From contig NZ_LT629775.1 of NCBI RefSeq assembly GCF_900105395.1, forward strand, positions 2,312,501 to 2,376,500: DNA of 64,000 nucleotides, in the 5' to 3' direction. The notes under the pieces were generated by a model. That model was not told the DNA's origin. It was given only the letters and a program-made list of their open reading frames with translations, and did no database searches. The DNA is from Streptomyces sp. TLI_053. GTDB lineage: Bacteria; Actinomycetota; Actinomycetes; Streptomycetales; Streptomycetaceae. The position numbers and the translations under genes were made by a program. Below are positions 53,025 to 61,176 of this stretch, piece by piece. Each line of letters opens with the position of its first letter. The first letter of the stretch is position 1.

Positions 53025-54308
53025 TTACCGGTACACCCGGACGTAGTCCGCCGCGAAGGTGATCGGCGTGGTGCCCGAGGGCGCGGGGTGGTAGTTCCCC
53101 GCGCTCAGGGACAGGTTGAGGATCGGGTACGCCGTCCAGCCGGCGCCGACGCCCTTGCCGTCGGAGAACACCTTGGTGCCGTTGACGTACCAGTCGACCG
53201 AGGCGGCGCCGTAGTGGGTGCCGATGGTGACCCAGCCGTCCTTGGCGATCGCCTTGGCGTCGGTGTAGTACAGGTGGCCCGGGTTGATGTGGTTGGTCAG
53301 CTCCAGCAGGTTCGGGTTGTCGCTGTGGTACTCGAAGGAGTCGATCTCCCCGTGGGTGCCGCTGGTGCTGTTCCACGTCCACAGCGCCGGCCAGGCACCG
53401 GTGCCGGCCGGGAGCTTGACCCGGGTCTCGATGTAGTCCCCGGTCTTCACCTTGAAGCCCTCGCCGGAGTACTCGGTGGTGAGCAGCCCGGTGTCCCAGG
53501 CCTGCTTGCCGTTCTCCAGCGTGTGGCTGCCCGGCCTGGCGGTGAAGGTGGCGACGCCGCCGGAGACGGCGACGTTGTTCTTGTTCAGCCAGTCGAGCTT
53601 GTTGTCGTTCGGGTTGTGGTCGCCGTAGTGGTAGGAGCTGCTCCGGTCGGCGGTCCAGCGGGAGCCGAGGGCGAGGCTGTCGAAGTCGTCGGACCAGGTC
53701 AGCTTCTTGCCCGCGACCGGGGCGCCCGTGCCGGGGGTGGTGGGCGTCGGGGTCGGGGTGGGGGTCGGAGTGGGGGTCGGCGTCGGGGTCGGCGTCGGGG
53801 TGCCGGCCGAGACGACGAGCTGGCGGGAGGGCAGGTTGTGCCAGGCACCGGTGCTGTCCTGCCAGAAGCCGAACTGGGTGTAGGTGCCGGCCGCCAGCGT
53901 CCGGGTACCGGTGGTGATCGACAGACCGGCGGGACAGACCTGGACGTTGCTCCGGTTGCCGGGGAAGTCGAGGTTGCGCCCGGCCGCGTCGCGCACGCCG
54001 ACGCCGACGGTCTTCGCGGTGAAGCAGGACGAGGAGTGCAGCGTGAGCGAGGCGGCCGTCGCCTTGCCGGCGACCATCGTGGCCGGGACCAGCTTGTCCT
54101 GGGTGACGGTCGGCAGGGCGGCGGCCTGGGCGCCGGTCACGGCGGGGAGGCCGAGCAGTCCGGCACCGGTGACGGCGAGCGCCCCGGTGGCGGCGAGGGC
54201 CGCGGTGCGGCCCCGGTGGGAGGGACGGGCGTGGCGGGCGGCCGGACGGCGGGCGAGGAGGCCCGGGTTCCGGGCAGGCCGAGGGGGCTGCGGGGAGGCA
54301 GTGGGCAT
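53025..54308 (-). CDS. Secreted glycoside hydrolase family 16 enzyme
   Basis: The 427-residue protein has a long twin-Arg-poor signal region (about 60 residues, ending near VTGAQAAAL), an N-terminal beta-rich domain of about 110 residues (LVPATMVAGKATAASLTLHS ... AGTYTQFGFWQD), a (PT)n linker from a tandem DNA repeat at about 53745-53800, and a GH16 catalytic domain. Catalytic EIDSFE lies in GTHGEIDSFEYHSDN; KLTWSDDFDSLALGSRW begins the domain. GH16 cleaves beta-glucans, galactans or related chains; the substrate cannot be fixed. The N-terminal module is probably a binding domain. A hydrophobic core suggests Sec export. Confidence 0.88.
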   Translation of the reverse strand: MPTASPQPPRPARNPGLLARRPAARHARPSHRGRTAALAATGALAVTGAGLLGLPAVTGAQAAALPTVTQDKLVPATMVAGKATAASLTLHSSSCFTAKTVGVGVRDAAGRNLDFPGNRSNVQVCPAGLSITTGTRTLAAGTYTQFGFWQDSTGAWHNLPSRQLVVSAGTPTPTPTPTPTPTPTPTPTPTTPGTGAPVAGKKLTWSDDFDSLALGSRWTADRSSSYHYGDHNPNDNKLDWLNKNNVAVSGGVATFTARPGSHTLENGKQAWDTGLLTTEYSGEGFKVKTGDYIETRVKLPAGTGAWPALWTWNSTSGTHGEIDSFEYHSDNPNLLELTNHINPGHLYYTDAKAIAKDGWVTIGTHYGAASVDWYVNGTKVFSDGKGVGAGWTAYPILNLSLSAGNYHPAPSGTTPITFAADYVRVYR

Positions 54309-54828
54309 GGCAGTGGTCCTCTGCGACGCCTACGAGGTGAGCTGTCGGGTTCGGGCGCTGAGGTTGCCCGGCCGTCCGGAGAGCGGCTTCACCCCTAGCC
54401 TCGACGCACACGCACGATCGGCGCGCGGCCGGGCACTGACCTGGGTCCCCCGCTCCCGTCCGCTGTGGTGCTCGACTGCCGGCCGGCGGGTGGACGGGAC
54501 TCGGCGTCCCGACGGCGGGGCTCCGCTGCGGCGGAAGCTCCTGCAGGCTAGGCAGGCCGTCCGCGCACGGACAACATTCCGGGGGTGGTTGTCGCGCAGC
54601 TCACACCGCCGCGCCGGGCCCCCGGACGGTGGTTCCGGGTGGCCGTGGTGGCGATTCCGGGTGGCCGTGGTGGCGATTCCGGGTGGCCGTGGTGGCGGGT
54701 CCGACGGGGAAAGTGCGCCACGGAGGCGGGGTGGTCGGATAGGTTGGAGATCCATCCGCGTCCGGAACCGTCCGGGGCGCAGCGAGCACCACGACAGCAC
54801 GTCCAGAGACGAGGAGACCCGCCCCACC
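54309..54828. repeat. Intergenic region with a 22-bp tandem repeat
   Basis: The gap upstream of the GH16 gene and of the MoaF-like gene. A 22-base unit starting TTCCGGGTGGCCGTGGTGGC is repeated three times (54633-54698) with almost no change. Otherwise I see no gene or clear terminator. The GH16 promoter must lie near 54309-54400. Confidence 0.7.
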
Positions 54829-55158
54829 ATGACCGCGTCCCTGCCCGCCTTCGCCGGCCGTACCTTCCTGTTCCGGGTCGACAACGGCGCGGCCTTCCGC
54901 AACGCCTACTCGGCCGACGGCAAGCGGCTGCGCTGGGAGGGCCTCGGCGAATCGGCGGGCCAGTGGGAGGACGTCTCCCTGCACGTCGCCGAGGTCGGCC
55001 CGCAGGTCTACTTCGTCAGCTGGACCGAGGTGAGCGGCATCACCGTGAGCCACGTGATGGATCTGGCCCGGATGACGGTCCGCGCGTTCTGGACGTACGA
55101 GGGCGAGGGCGGCCGGGTCGGCGAGCTGCACACCGGCACCCTGGAGCAGGTGGTCTGA
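54829..55158 (+). CDS. Small MoaF-like (lipocalin-fold) protein
   Basis: The 109-residue protein starts FAGRTFLFRVDNGAAFRNAY and continues ADGKRLRWEGLGESAGQWED, EVGPQVYFVSWTEVSGITVS and VMDLARMTVRAFWTYEGEGG. The alternating strands match the small beta-barrel domain of MoaF-related proteins, whose function is unknown despite the name. The ATG is preceded by GAGGAG. It stands alone between the tandem repeat and a convergent esterase gene. Role in molybdenum cofactor is not implied by its neighbours here, although a molybdoenzyme is encoded 37 kb away. Confidence 0.7.
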   Translation: MTASLPAFAGRTFLFRVDNGAAFRNAYSADGKRLRWEGLGESAGQWEDVSLHVAEVGPQVYFVSWTEVSGITVSHVMDLARMTVRAFWTYEGEGGRVGELHTGTLEQVV

Positions 55159-55222
55159 GCGCCTGCGCCCGCGCGGACACCCGGCCGTGCCGGTCGGGCC
55201 GACGGCCCCGCCGCCGCGTCGG

Positions 55223-56371
55223 TCAGGCCGACGGGCTCGCGGCCGGGACGGTCAGGCGCTGGGAGATCCACTCCAGTGAGGACGGGAGCAGCTTGCTCCA
55301 GGTCTCGAAGTTGTGGCCGCCGGTCTCCAGCATGCTGTAGGAGACCTTCATCGGGCTGCGGGTGGCGGCCACGAACGCCTCGGTCTCGCGCCGGTAGTTG
55401 CCGTCGCCCTCCCGGGTGCCGGCCAGCAGCACGGAGATCGCGGGCTGCGGCAGGTTCTTGAGACGCCACATCAGGTCGGCCTCGTTGCGGCGCTGTTCGC
55501 TGCCGTTGTAGAGGTCGCCGGTGCTCGGGTCGTCGGCCGCCTGGTAGTAGCCGGAGAGCGAGACGGCGGTCGGGTAGACGTCGGGGTGGCGCATCGCCAG
55601 CTTGAGCGCGCAGTAGCCGCCGGTGGAGTTGCCCATGAACGCCCAGGCCCTCGGATCGGCGGAGACCCGGTAGGTGGCCTGGATCGCCGAGGGCACGTCC
55701 TTGGCGAAGTAGGCGTCGGTCTGCGCGCCGTTGGGGACGTCCTCGCACTCGGTGTCCTGCGGCAGCGCGGGCGAGGGGCGCACCAGCACCAGCACGGTCG
55801 GCTGCATCCGCCCCTCCTGCAGCAGCTTCAGCGCCGCGCCCGGGTAGTTGAGGCGGGTGACGAGGTTCTTGGCGATGCCGGGGAAGCCGGTGCTGACGAC
55901 CAGGACCGGGAACTGCTTCTGCTCGTACTCGGGCTGGAAGTACTGCGGCGGCAGGTAGACGTAGCCCTCGGTGGAGAGCCGGGTGGTGGCGCCGTCGATG
56001 CGGACCTCGCGGATCTCGCCGGACTTGTCGCGGTCGCGGCCGAGCGCGCCGCCGCCCTGCACCTCGGCGTGGCCGATGGTCTCGACGCGCAGCCGGCCGG
56101 AGGCGTCCACCTTGTTGTGGATGACGACCGGCCCGCTGTCCCCGGTGCCCAGCAGGTCGTCCCAGCTGCTGTAGAACGCGAAGTAGTTGTTGGCGACCAG
56201 GCCGAGCGCGGCGAGCACCGCCAGCTGGGTGGCGAGCAGGGCGCCGATCCGGCCGAGCACGGCCTTCCAGCTCTTCTTCGACAGTCTCGGCCACAGCCAG
56301 ACCGTCCCGACCATCGCCGCGACGGCGACCAGAACGGTCAGTGCCAGCACCTTGTGGCTCGTCAGACCCAT
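55223..56371 (-). CDS. Membrane-anchored alpha/beta-hydrolase, paralogue of the 10190 gene
   Basis: The 382-residue protein has two N-terminal membrane helices (about 8-26 and 40-60), then SWDDLLGTG at 69-77, exactly as in the gene at 10190, and a C-terminal esterase domain with nucleophile Ser249 (MGNSTGGYCALKL) and His in TGGHNFETWSKLLPSSLEWI. The fold is that of antigen 85/esterase D proteins. A polar region after the motif (about 80-130) differs from the paralogue. The ATG at 56371 has GGGAG upstream; a longer frame to 56422 is less likely. Substrate unknown. Confidence 0.8.
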   Translation of the reverse strand: MGLTSHKVLALTVLVAVAAMVGTVWLWPRLSKKSWKAVLGRIGALLATQLAVLAALGLVANNYFAFYSSWDDLLGTGDSGPVVIHNKVDASGRLRVETIGHAEVQGGGALGRDRDKSGEIREVRIDGATTRLSTEGYVYLPPQYFQPEYEQKQFPVLVVSTGFPGIAKNLVTRLNYPGAALKLLQEGRMQPTVLVLVRPSPALPQDTECEDVPNGAQTDAYFAKDVPSAIQATYRVSADPRAWAFMGNSTGGYCALKLAMRHPDVYPTAVSLSGYYQAADDPSTGDLYNGSEQRRNEADLMWRLKNLPQPAISVLLAGTREGDGNYRRETEAFVAATRSPMKVSYSMLETGGHNFETWSKLLPSSLEWISQRLTVPAASPSA

Positions 56372-56623
56372 GTCGTGTTCGCTCCCACGCCTCGTACTCC
56401 CCCGCCCCCGGGGGAAGGACACCCGGGAGGGCCGCCCCGGTTCCCCCGTCCGCAGCGGGGCACCGTCGCCGAGGCGCGGCCACCCAGCCTAGCCGCTCGG
56501 CAGCCGCCGCCACCCCCGCCGACCAGCGGTGACGCCATCGGCCTTGAGGAGGAGAGGCAGGCCGCGGGGGTGTGCTTCCGGCCCCTGCCGCGACCGCCGC
56601 GACGGGGGGTGACGGAGGCCACC

Positions 56624-57280
56624 TCAGTTGACGCGGGTCCACAGGTCGAGGCCCGCGGTGAGTTCGCGCATGCAGCGGGCGCCGAGCTCGCGCGGTGAAC
56701 CGGGGCCGGTGGCCGGGGCGCCGGAGCGCGCCCACTGCTCCAGCGCGACCCGGATCGCGGCGGTGGCGGCGGCTGCGGCGAGCCGGATCTCCAGCACGTC
56801 GGTGCCGGGCGGGCAGCGGTCGGCGATCGCGGCCCGCAGCCGCTCCTCGGAGTCGGCGTGCACCCGCTGCCAGACCGTGGCCAGCCGGGGGTCGCGCAGC
56901 AGGTCGCGGGTCCAGCGCAGCGCCTCGACGGCGGGCGCGTCGGACGGGCTCAGGGACTCCGCCGCCGAACGCTCCAGCGCCTCGCGGACCGGCAGGTCGG
57001 AGGCGCTCTCCGTGAACAGCCGCACCCAGCGTTCGCCGCCGGCCGCGAGCAGCGGGGCGACTGCGTCCTCCTTCTCCGAGAAGTAGCGGTAGAAGGTGCG
57101 CAGCGAGATGCCGGAGGCGGTGGCGATCTCCTCGGCGGTGGTCGCCTCGGCCCCGCGGGCGGCGAACAGCTCGGCCGCGGCCTGGGCGATCTCCAGCCGG
57201 GTGCTCTCGCGGCGGCGCTGGTTCAGGGTCGGACGTCCGGTCACGGGCACAGCGTACGCGGACGAAGGGATCGGTGACAT
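56624..57280 (-). CDS. TetR-family repressor
   Basis: The 218-residue regulator has the TetR DNA-binding domain RRRESTRLEIAQAAAELFAA, then EEIATASGISLRTFYRYFSE, and a ligand-binding helical domain ending TAGLDLWTRVN. It is divergent from an SDR gene, with a perfect 9-base inverted repeat between. The start is uncertain: ATG at 57280 has no ribosome-binding site; a GTG at 57244 begins closer to the conserved domain; the frame is open to 57361 across the operator. Repression of itself and of the SDR is the likely role. Confidence 0.85.
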   Translation of the reverse strand: MSPIPSSAYAVPVTGRPTLNQRRRESTRLEIAQAAAELFAARGAEATTAEEIATASGISLRTFYRYFSEKEDAVAPLLAAGGERWVRLFTESASDLPVREALERSAAESLSPSDAPAVEALRWTRDLLRDPRLATVWQRVHADSEERLRAAIADRCPPGTDVLEIRLAAAAATAAIRVALEQWARSGAPATGPGSPRELGARCMRELTAGLDLWTRVN

Positions 57281-57293
57281 CCCACGTCGATTC

Positions 57294-57339
57294 GGCATGT
57301 CGAGACTTTTTGGCACGACATGCCATTTAGGCGTACCGT
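57294..57339 (+). promoter_or_regulatory. TetR operator and SDR promoter
   Basis: GGCATGTCG (57294-57302) and CGACATGCC (57316-57324) form a perfect inverted repeat with a 13-base spacer. A promoter for the plus-strand SDR gene, TTGGCA (57310-57315) and TACCGT (57334-57339) with 18-bp spacing, overlaps it, so binding would block transcription. Confidence 0.7.
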
Positions 57340-57381
57340 GTCGGCGAGGTCGAGAGACCACGAACGGAACGGAGAACCACC

Positions 57382-58146
57382 ATGGAGCGCTTCGACGGAC
57401 GGAACGTCCTGATCACCGGCGGCGGCTCGGGCATCGGCCGGGCCACCGTGCACCGGATCCTCGCCGAGGGCGGCCGGGTCGTCGCCGTCGACGTCGACGA
57501 GGACGGCCTGAAGTCCACCCTGGACCGCGCCACCGCCGACGGCACGGCCGACCGCCTCAGCACGGCGGTGCTGGACGTGTCGGACGAGGCCGCCGTACGG
57601 ACCGTCGTGGCCGGGGCGGTCGCCGCGCTCGGCGGCCTGGACGTGCTGGTCAACGCGGCCGGCATCCTGCGCTCCGCCCACACCCACGAGACCGGTCTGG
57701 ACCTCTGGAACAGGATCGTGGCGGTCAACCTGACCGGCACCTTCCTGATGACCCGGGAGGCGCTGCCCGCGCTGCTCGCGGGCGGCAAGGGCGTGGTGGT
57801 GAACTTCAGCTCCACCTCCGCCGCCTTCGCCCACCCCTACATGGCCGCCTACGCCGCGACCAAGGGCGGCATCCAGTCGTTCACCCACGCGATCGCCGCC
57901 GAGTACGCGAAGCAGGGGCTGCGCGCGGTGTGCGTCGCGCCGGGCAGCATCGACAGCGGCATGACCAACAACCCGGGCCTGCCGGCGGACGCGGACCTCG
58001 GCCTGCTCGCCAAGCTCTCGCCCGCGCTCGGGCAGGGCTTCGCCGGGCCGGAGACCGTCGCCGGTGTGATCGCCATGCTCGCCTCGGACGACGGCGCGTT
58101 CGTCACCGGGACCGAGCTGCGGATCGACGGCGGCACCCACATGTGA
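57382..58146 (+). CDS. Short-chain dehydrogenase/reductase
   Basis: The 254-residue SDR has the cofactor loop ITGGGSGIGRATVHRI, then VVAVDVDEDG with Asp favouring NAD(H), NAAGILRSAHTHETGLD, the catalytic Ser in NFSSTSAAF, YAATKGG (YxxxK) and GTELRIDGGTHM at the end. It is controlled by the divergent TetR gene through the operator described. Homologues act on steroids, sugars or alcohols; the substrate is open. Normal length, good ribosome-binding site (GGAGAAC). Confidence 0.9.
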   Translation: MERFDGRNVLITGGGSGIGRATVHRILAEGGRVVAVDVDEDGLKSTLDRATADGTADRLSTAVLDVSDEAAVRTVVAGAVAALGGLDVLVNAAGILRSAHTHETGLDLWNRIVAVNLTGTFLMTREALPALLAGGKGVVVNFSSTSAAFAHPYMAAYAATKGGIQSFTHAIAAEYAKQGLRAVCVAPGSIDSGMTNNPGLPADADLGLLAKLSPALGQGFAGPETVAGVIAMLASDDGAFVTGTELRIDGGTHM

Positions 58147-58158
58147 CGCCGTCGGGCT

Positions 58159-58217
58159 CCGGGCGTTCGCGGTGGGGTGGCAGGGGTCAGCCCCGCCACC
58201 CCGCCGCGAACGCCCGG
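58159..58217. terminator. Large bidirectional hairpin overlapping the end of the phosphotriesterase gene
   Basis: Arms of about 27 bases (58159-58186 and 58191-58217) pair with two differences. The right arm includes the last codons of the minus-strand gene (stop 58187), so the terminator is partly coding. It also follows the plus-strand SDR stop at 58146. Confidence 0.75.
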
Positions 58218-59107
58218 GCCGGGTTGGCGGTGAGGATGCCGTGCGGGACCTCGGGACCGAACGCCCGGGCCAGCCGGGGCGCCAGGGCGGTGAGCAGGTG
58301 CGTCGGCCCGGGGGAGGAACGGGCGGTACGGGTGGTGGTGTCGCCGCCGAGCAGCACCTGGTCGCCGTACCCGGCCTCGACCAGGGCCGCCACCGTGTCG
58401 AACAGGTGGTGGTCGGTCGCGTGGTTGGCCCGCGAGGGGCCGTCCAGGGCCACGAAGGCGCCACGGGCGGCCAGTTCGCGGTGCAGCCGGAGGTCCGGGA
58501 ACCGGTTGAGGTGTCCGAGGACCACCCGCTCGGGTGGCACACCGTGGCGTTCGCAGAGCAGATCGAGCACCTCGGCTGCGGCGGTGCCGAGTTCGTGGTG
58601 CACCGCGATCGGCGCGCCGGTGGCGTGGTGCGCCTCGGCGGCCGCCGCCATCACCCGCCGGGAGTGCGGGCCGAGGCCGTGGTAGTCGCCCGCCACCTTG
58701 ACCAGTCCGGCGCGGACACCCTCGGGAGCACCCCGCAGCCCGGTGGTCAGCTCGGCGATGAAGAAGTCCGCCAGCCCCTCGTACCGCCGCTCGAGTTCCG
58801 CCGGGTCGTAGTGCACCGCCTGGTGCAGCCCGGTGGCCGCGACCAGGTGGACCCCGGTCGCCCGGGACAGCCCGGGCAGTGCGTCGGCCCGCCGCCCCAT
58901 CCCGGCCGGCGTCCACTGGACGAACGCCCGGCCGCCGGCGGCCGCGAAGCCCCGCAGCACCTCCTCGGCGGCGGCGGGATCGTCCAGTTCCTCCCCCGGC
59001 AGCCTGGGGCTGCGCAGGAAGAGGTGGTCGTGGGCGTCGCAGACGCCGAGTTCGGCCGGATCGAGGTCGCCGAGGACGGTGCGGACCCGGACGCCGGGCG
59101 CGTTCAC
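58187..59107 (-). CDS. Phosphotriesterase-family metalloenzyme (lactonase-like)
   Basis: The 306-residue TIM-barrel hydrolase has the two-metal site of the family: HDH in VCDAHDHLFLR, the bridging Lys in LVKVAGDYHG, His in IAVHHELGTAA, His in VVLGHLNRFPD and Asp in LLGGDTTTRT. Family members are mostly lactonases. It ends a TetR-DUF4865-CMD-phosphotriesterase operon, with a GTGA overlap to the CMD gene upstream. A butyrolactone- or xenobiotic-lactone is a plausible substrate given the operon, but that is inference. Confidence 0.88.
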   Translation of the reverse strand: MNAPGVRVRTVLGDLDPAELGVCDAHDHLFLRSPRLPGEELDDPAAAEEVLRGFAAAGGRAFVQWTPAGMGRRADALPGLSRATGVHLVAATGLHQAVHYDPAELERRYEGLADFFIAELTTGLRGAPEGVRAGLVKVAGDYHGLGPHSRRVMAAAAEAHHATGAPIAVHHELGTAAAEVLDLLCERHGVPPERVVLGHLNRFPDLRLHRELAARGAFVALDGPSRANHATDHHLFDTVAALVEAGYGDQVLLGGDTTTRTARSSPGPTHLLTALAPRLARAFGPEVPHGILTANPARAFAAGWRG

Positions 59108-59616
59108 TCCGCCGCCCCCGCGGGCCCGGGCGCCTCTGCGGCGGCGGCGGCCGCTTCCGCTTCCGCTTCCGTCTCGGCCTCGGCCTCGGTGAAGACGGCG
59201 GCGGCGACGCGCAGTCCGGCCAGGGCCTTCGGCACGCCGACGTAGGGCGCGAGGTGGACCAGGACCTCGGTGACCTCCGTCCTGGTCAGGCCGATCCGCA
59301 GGCTGTTGCGCACGTGGTCGGCGAGTTGCGGCTCCACCCCGCCGAGGGCGGTGAGCGCCGCCAGGTTGGCCACCTGGCGGTCCCGCAGGGCGAGTCCGGG
59401 CCGCTGGTAGGTGCCGCCGAAGAGCGCGGTGACGATCCAGTCCGCGAAGCCCGGCGCGAGCCCGTCGAGCGGACCCAGCGTGCCGGAGAGGGTCCGCCCG
59501 CCCGCCAGTTCGGCGAGCAGGGCGTAGCCGGCGGCCCGGTCGAACGGGGCGGGCACCAGGCCCGCGTCGAGGGTCCGGTCGGCGGGCGGGGTCGGGGTGG
59601 TGACTGCCGGATTCAT
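59104..59616 (-). CDS. Carboxymuconolactone decarboxylase (CMD/AhpD-like) family protein
   Basis: The 170-residue protein follows the CMD fold: VTALFGGTYQRPGLALRDRQ, VANLAALTALGGVEPQLADH, VRNSLRIGLTRTEVTEVLVH and YVGVPKALAGLRVAAAVF. The CxxC of AhpD peroxidases is absent, and the His in EVLVHLAPYVG fits the decarboxylase type. The C-terminal 25 residues are an AEAE repeat from a tandem DNA repeat near 59150-59185. The ATG at 59616 follows DUF4865 by 17 bp. It probably acts on a lactone or related ring with the phosphotriesterase. Confidence 0.85.
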   Translation of the reverse strand: MNPAVTTPTPPADRTLDAGLVPAPFDRAAGYALLAELAGGRTLSGTLGPLDGLAPGFADWIVTALFGGTYQRPGLALRDRQVANLAALTALGGVEPQLADHVRNSLRIGLTRTEVTEVLVHLAPYVGVPKALAGLRVAAAVFTEAEAETEAEAEAAAAAAEAPGPAGAAE

Positions 59617-59633
59617 GGGGCGGGACGGTCCTT

Positions 59634-60227
59634 TCACCAGTGGCGGCCGGCGGGCAGCCGGTCGAGTTCGGGGCTGGAGAGGTGGTGCACGCGGTACCGG
59701 GTACCGGGCGCCCCGGCCGGGGCACCGGCGCGCCAGAGGGCGATCCGCAGCAGCTCCCAGCGGGACGGGTCGAGCGCGACGGCGGCGGTGTGCAGCTCGG
59801 GGTGGTCGGGCAGCTCGGCCAGCGCCCGCTCGACGGCGTCCGCCGGGTCCGCGCCCTCCGGCAGGCGTTCCGTCAGCCTGGTGGCGGCCAGGGGGCCGGG
59901 CGCGGCCGGACCGTCGACGGCTCCCGGGCCCCGCCGGAGGCCGGCGCCGGTCCAGTGCCGGACGGCGGGACGGCCGAAGTCCGCGCAGAGGGTGCGGAAT
60001 CCGGCGCCGAGCAGGAAGGCGTTCATGCCCTCGGTGGTGCGCCAGAGGTAGAACGGCGCGTACTGGTTGACCGGCGAACCGTCCAGACCGCGTTCGCGCA
60101 CCAGGTAGGCCTTCAGGCCGAGGCCGGGCCAACTGTCCAGCAGTGGACCCTTGGTGGCGATCCGCCGGTGGACGGAACGCATGTCGTGGTCGGCGGGCAG
60201 GGTGATCTCGTACTGCATCGCGTGCAC
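59634..60227 (-). CDS. DUF4865 family protein
   Basis: The 197-residue protein starts MHAMQYEITLPADHDMRSVH and continues RRIATKGPLLDSWPGLGLKA, NQYAPFYLWRTTEGMNAFLL and GAGFRTLCADFGRPAVRHWTG, the DUF4865 pattern. Two weak repeats of this type suggest a dimeric alpha/beta-barrel fold like small monooxygenases. Function is unknown. Between a TetR gene (39 bp upstream) and a CMD-family gene (17 bp downstream), it is likely part of the same catabolic unit. GTG at 60227 fits the upstream GGAG better than the ATG three codons later. Confidence 0.8.
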   Translation of the reverse strand: MHAMQYEITLPADHDMRSVHRRIATKGPLLDSWPGLGLKAYLVRERGLDGSPVNQYAPFYLWRTTEGMNAFLLGAGFRTLCADFGRPAVRHWTGAGLRRGPGAVDGPAAPGPLAATRLTERLPEGADPADAVERALAELPDHPELHTAAVALDPSRWELLRIALWRAGAPAGAPGTRYRVHHLSSPELDRLPAGRHW

Positions 60228-60266
60228 GGCGGACTCCGGGTGGGGAGGCGGGGGAGGTGCCGCCGC

Positions 60267-60833
60267 TCAGTCGCGGCGGTGGGCGGCGAAAAGGGCGAGG
60301 GCGCCGCGGGCGGCCCGCTCGAACGGTTCGGCGCTGTCGGCGGCACGGGCGAGCACGTAGCCGCCCTGCACCACGGCGACCACGGCGGCGGCGAGGTCGG
60401 CGGGCTCGGCCCCGGGCCGCAGTTCGCCGTTCGCCTGCCCTTCGGCGATCACGGCGGCGAGCCGCCCGCGCAGCCAGTCGAAGGTCTCCTCGACCGGCGC
60501 GCGCAGCCGGGGGTCGGCGACCACGTCCGGATCCTGGGCCATCCGGCCGATCCGGCATCCGCGCAGGGCGTCGCGCTCGCGCCCCAGATAGGCGGCGACC
60601 CGCTCGTAGGCGGTCCCGGGGCCGGCGAGGTCGGCCTCAGCGACGGCCCGCATCTGCTCGGCACTGCGGCGCAGGGCCGCGGCGGCGAGGTCGGACTTGC
60701 CGTCGAAGTGGTGGTACATGCTGCCCTGGCCGACGCCTGCCCGCTGCTGGATGGCCTTGGGGCTGGTGCCGACGTAGCCGCGCTCCCAGAGGAGTTCCTG
60801 AGTGGTTTCGACGAGGCGGTCCTGGGTGTTCAT
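60267..60833 (-). CDS. TetR-family repressor of the DUF4865/CMD/phosphotriesterase operon
   Basis: The 188-residue regulator has the TetR DNA-binding domain (RLVETTQELLWERGYVGTSP, then KAIQQRAGVGQGSMYHHFDG) and a C-terminal ligand domain of the type that accepts varied small molecules. It is the first gene of its own operon, just downstream of a 15-base inverted repeat that is probably its operator, so the operon is autoregulated. The ATG at 60833 matches where the conserved domain begins; no strong ribosome-binding site precedes it. Confidence 0.88.
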   Translation of the reverse strand: MNTQDRLVETTQELLWERGYVGTSPKAIQQRAGVGQGSMYHHFDGKSDLAAAALRRSAEQMRAVAEADLAGPGTAYERVAAYLGRERDALRGCRIGRMAQDPDVVADPRLRAPVEETFDWLRGRLAAVIAEGQANGELRPGAEPADLAAAVVAVVQGGYVLARAADSAEPFERAARGALALFAAHRRD

Positions 60834-60841
60834 GGCTGCCA

Positions 60842-60884
60842 CTGTACCTACTGGTACAGCGTCTGTACATACCAGTAGGTACAG
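60842..60884. promoter_or_regulatory. Operator of the TetR-led operon
   Basis: CTGTACCTACTGGTA (60842-60856) and its exact complement at 60870-60884 are separated by 13 bases that themselves contain CTGTACA. It ends 9 bases from the TetR start, where it would block transcription. Confidence 0.8.
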
Positions 60885-60965
60885 AATCCCGGCACCTGCC
60901 CGCCGGGTCTCGCCCCCAACGCCGCGATGCCCGGCGCCCGACCCCGTCGGGTCCGCGACCAACAA

Positions 60966-60993
60966 CCGTGGGCCGCCCCCCGGCGGCCCACGG
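60966..60993. other. Hairpin upstream of the aldo/keto reductase gene
   Basis: Perfect 12-base arms (60966-60977 and 60982-60993) around a CCCC loop, in the 290-bp gap between divergent genes. It follows no gene end, so it may be an attenuator or a DNA-structure element. Confidence 0.45.
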
Positions 60994-61176
60994 CCCCGTG
61001 TGATCGTCGTCCCCAGGAAAACCGCGCGGCACTCGCCCGCGGGCCGTGGCGCGCGTCACCTCCCCCGCCGACATCGATCACTGTGCGTCACCGGCACCCG
61101 GAGGCGGAGCGACGACAGCGCCCGCGCCGCGGAATCACCACCGCCCGGCCCGCCCCGAGCTGGCAGGATGTCCGGC

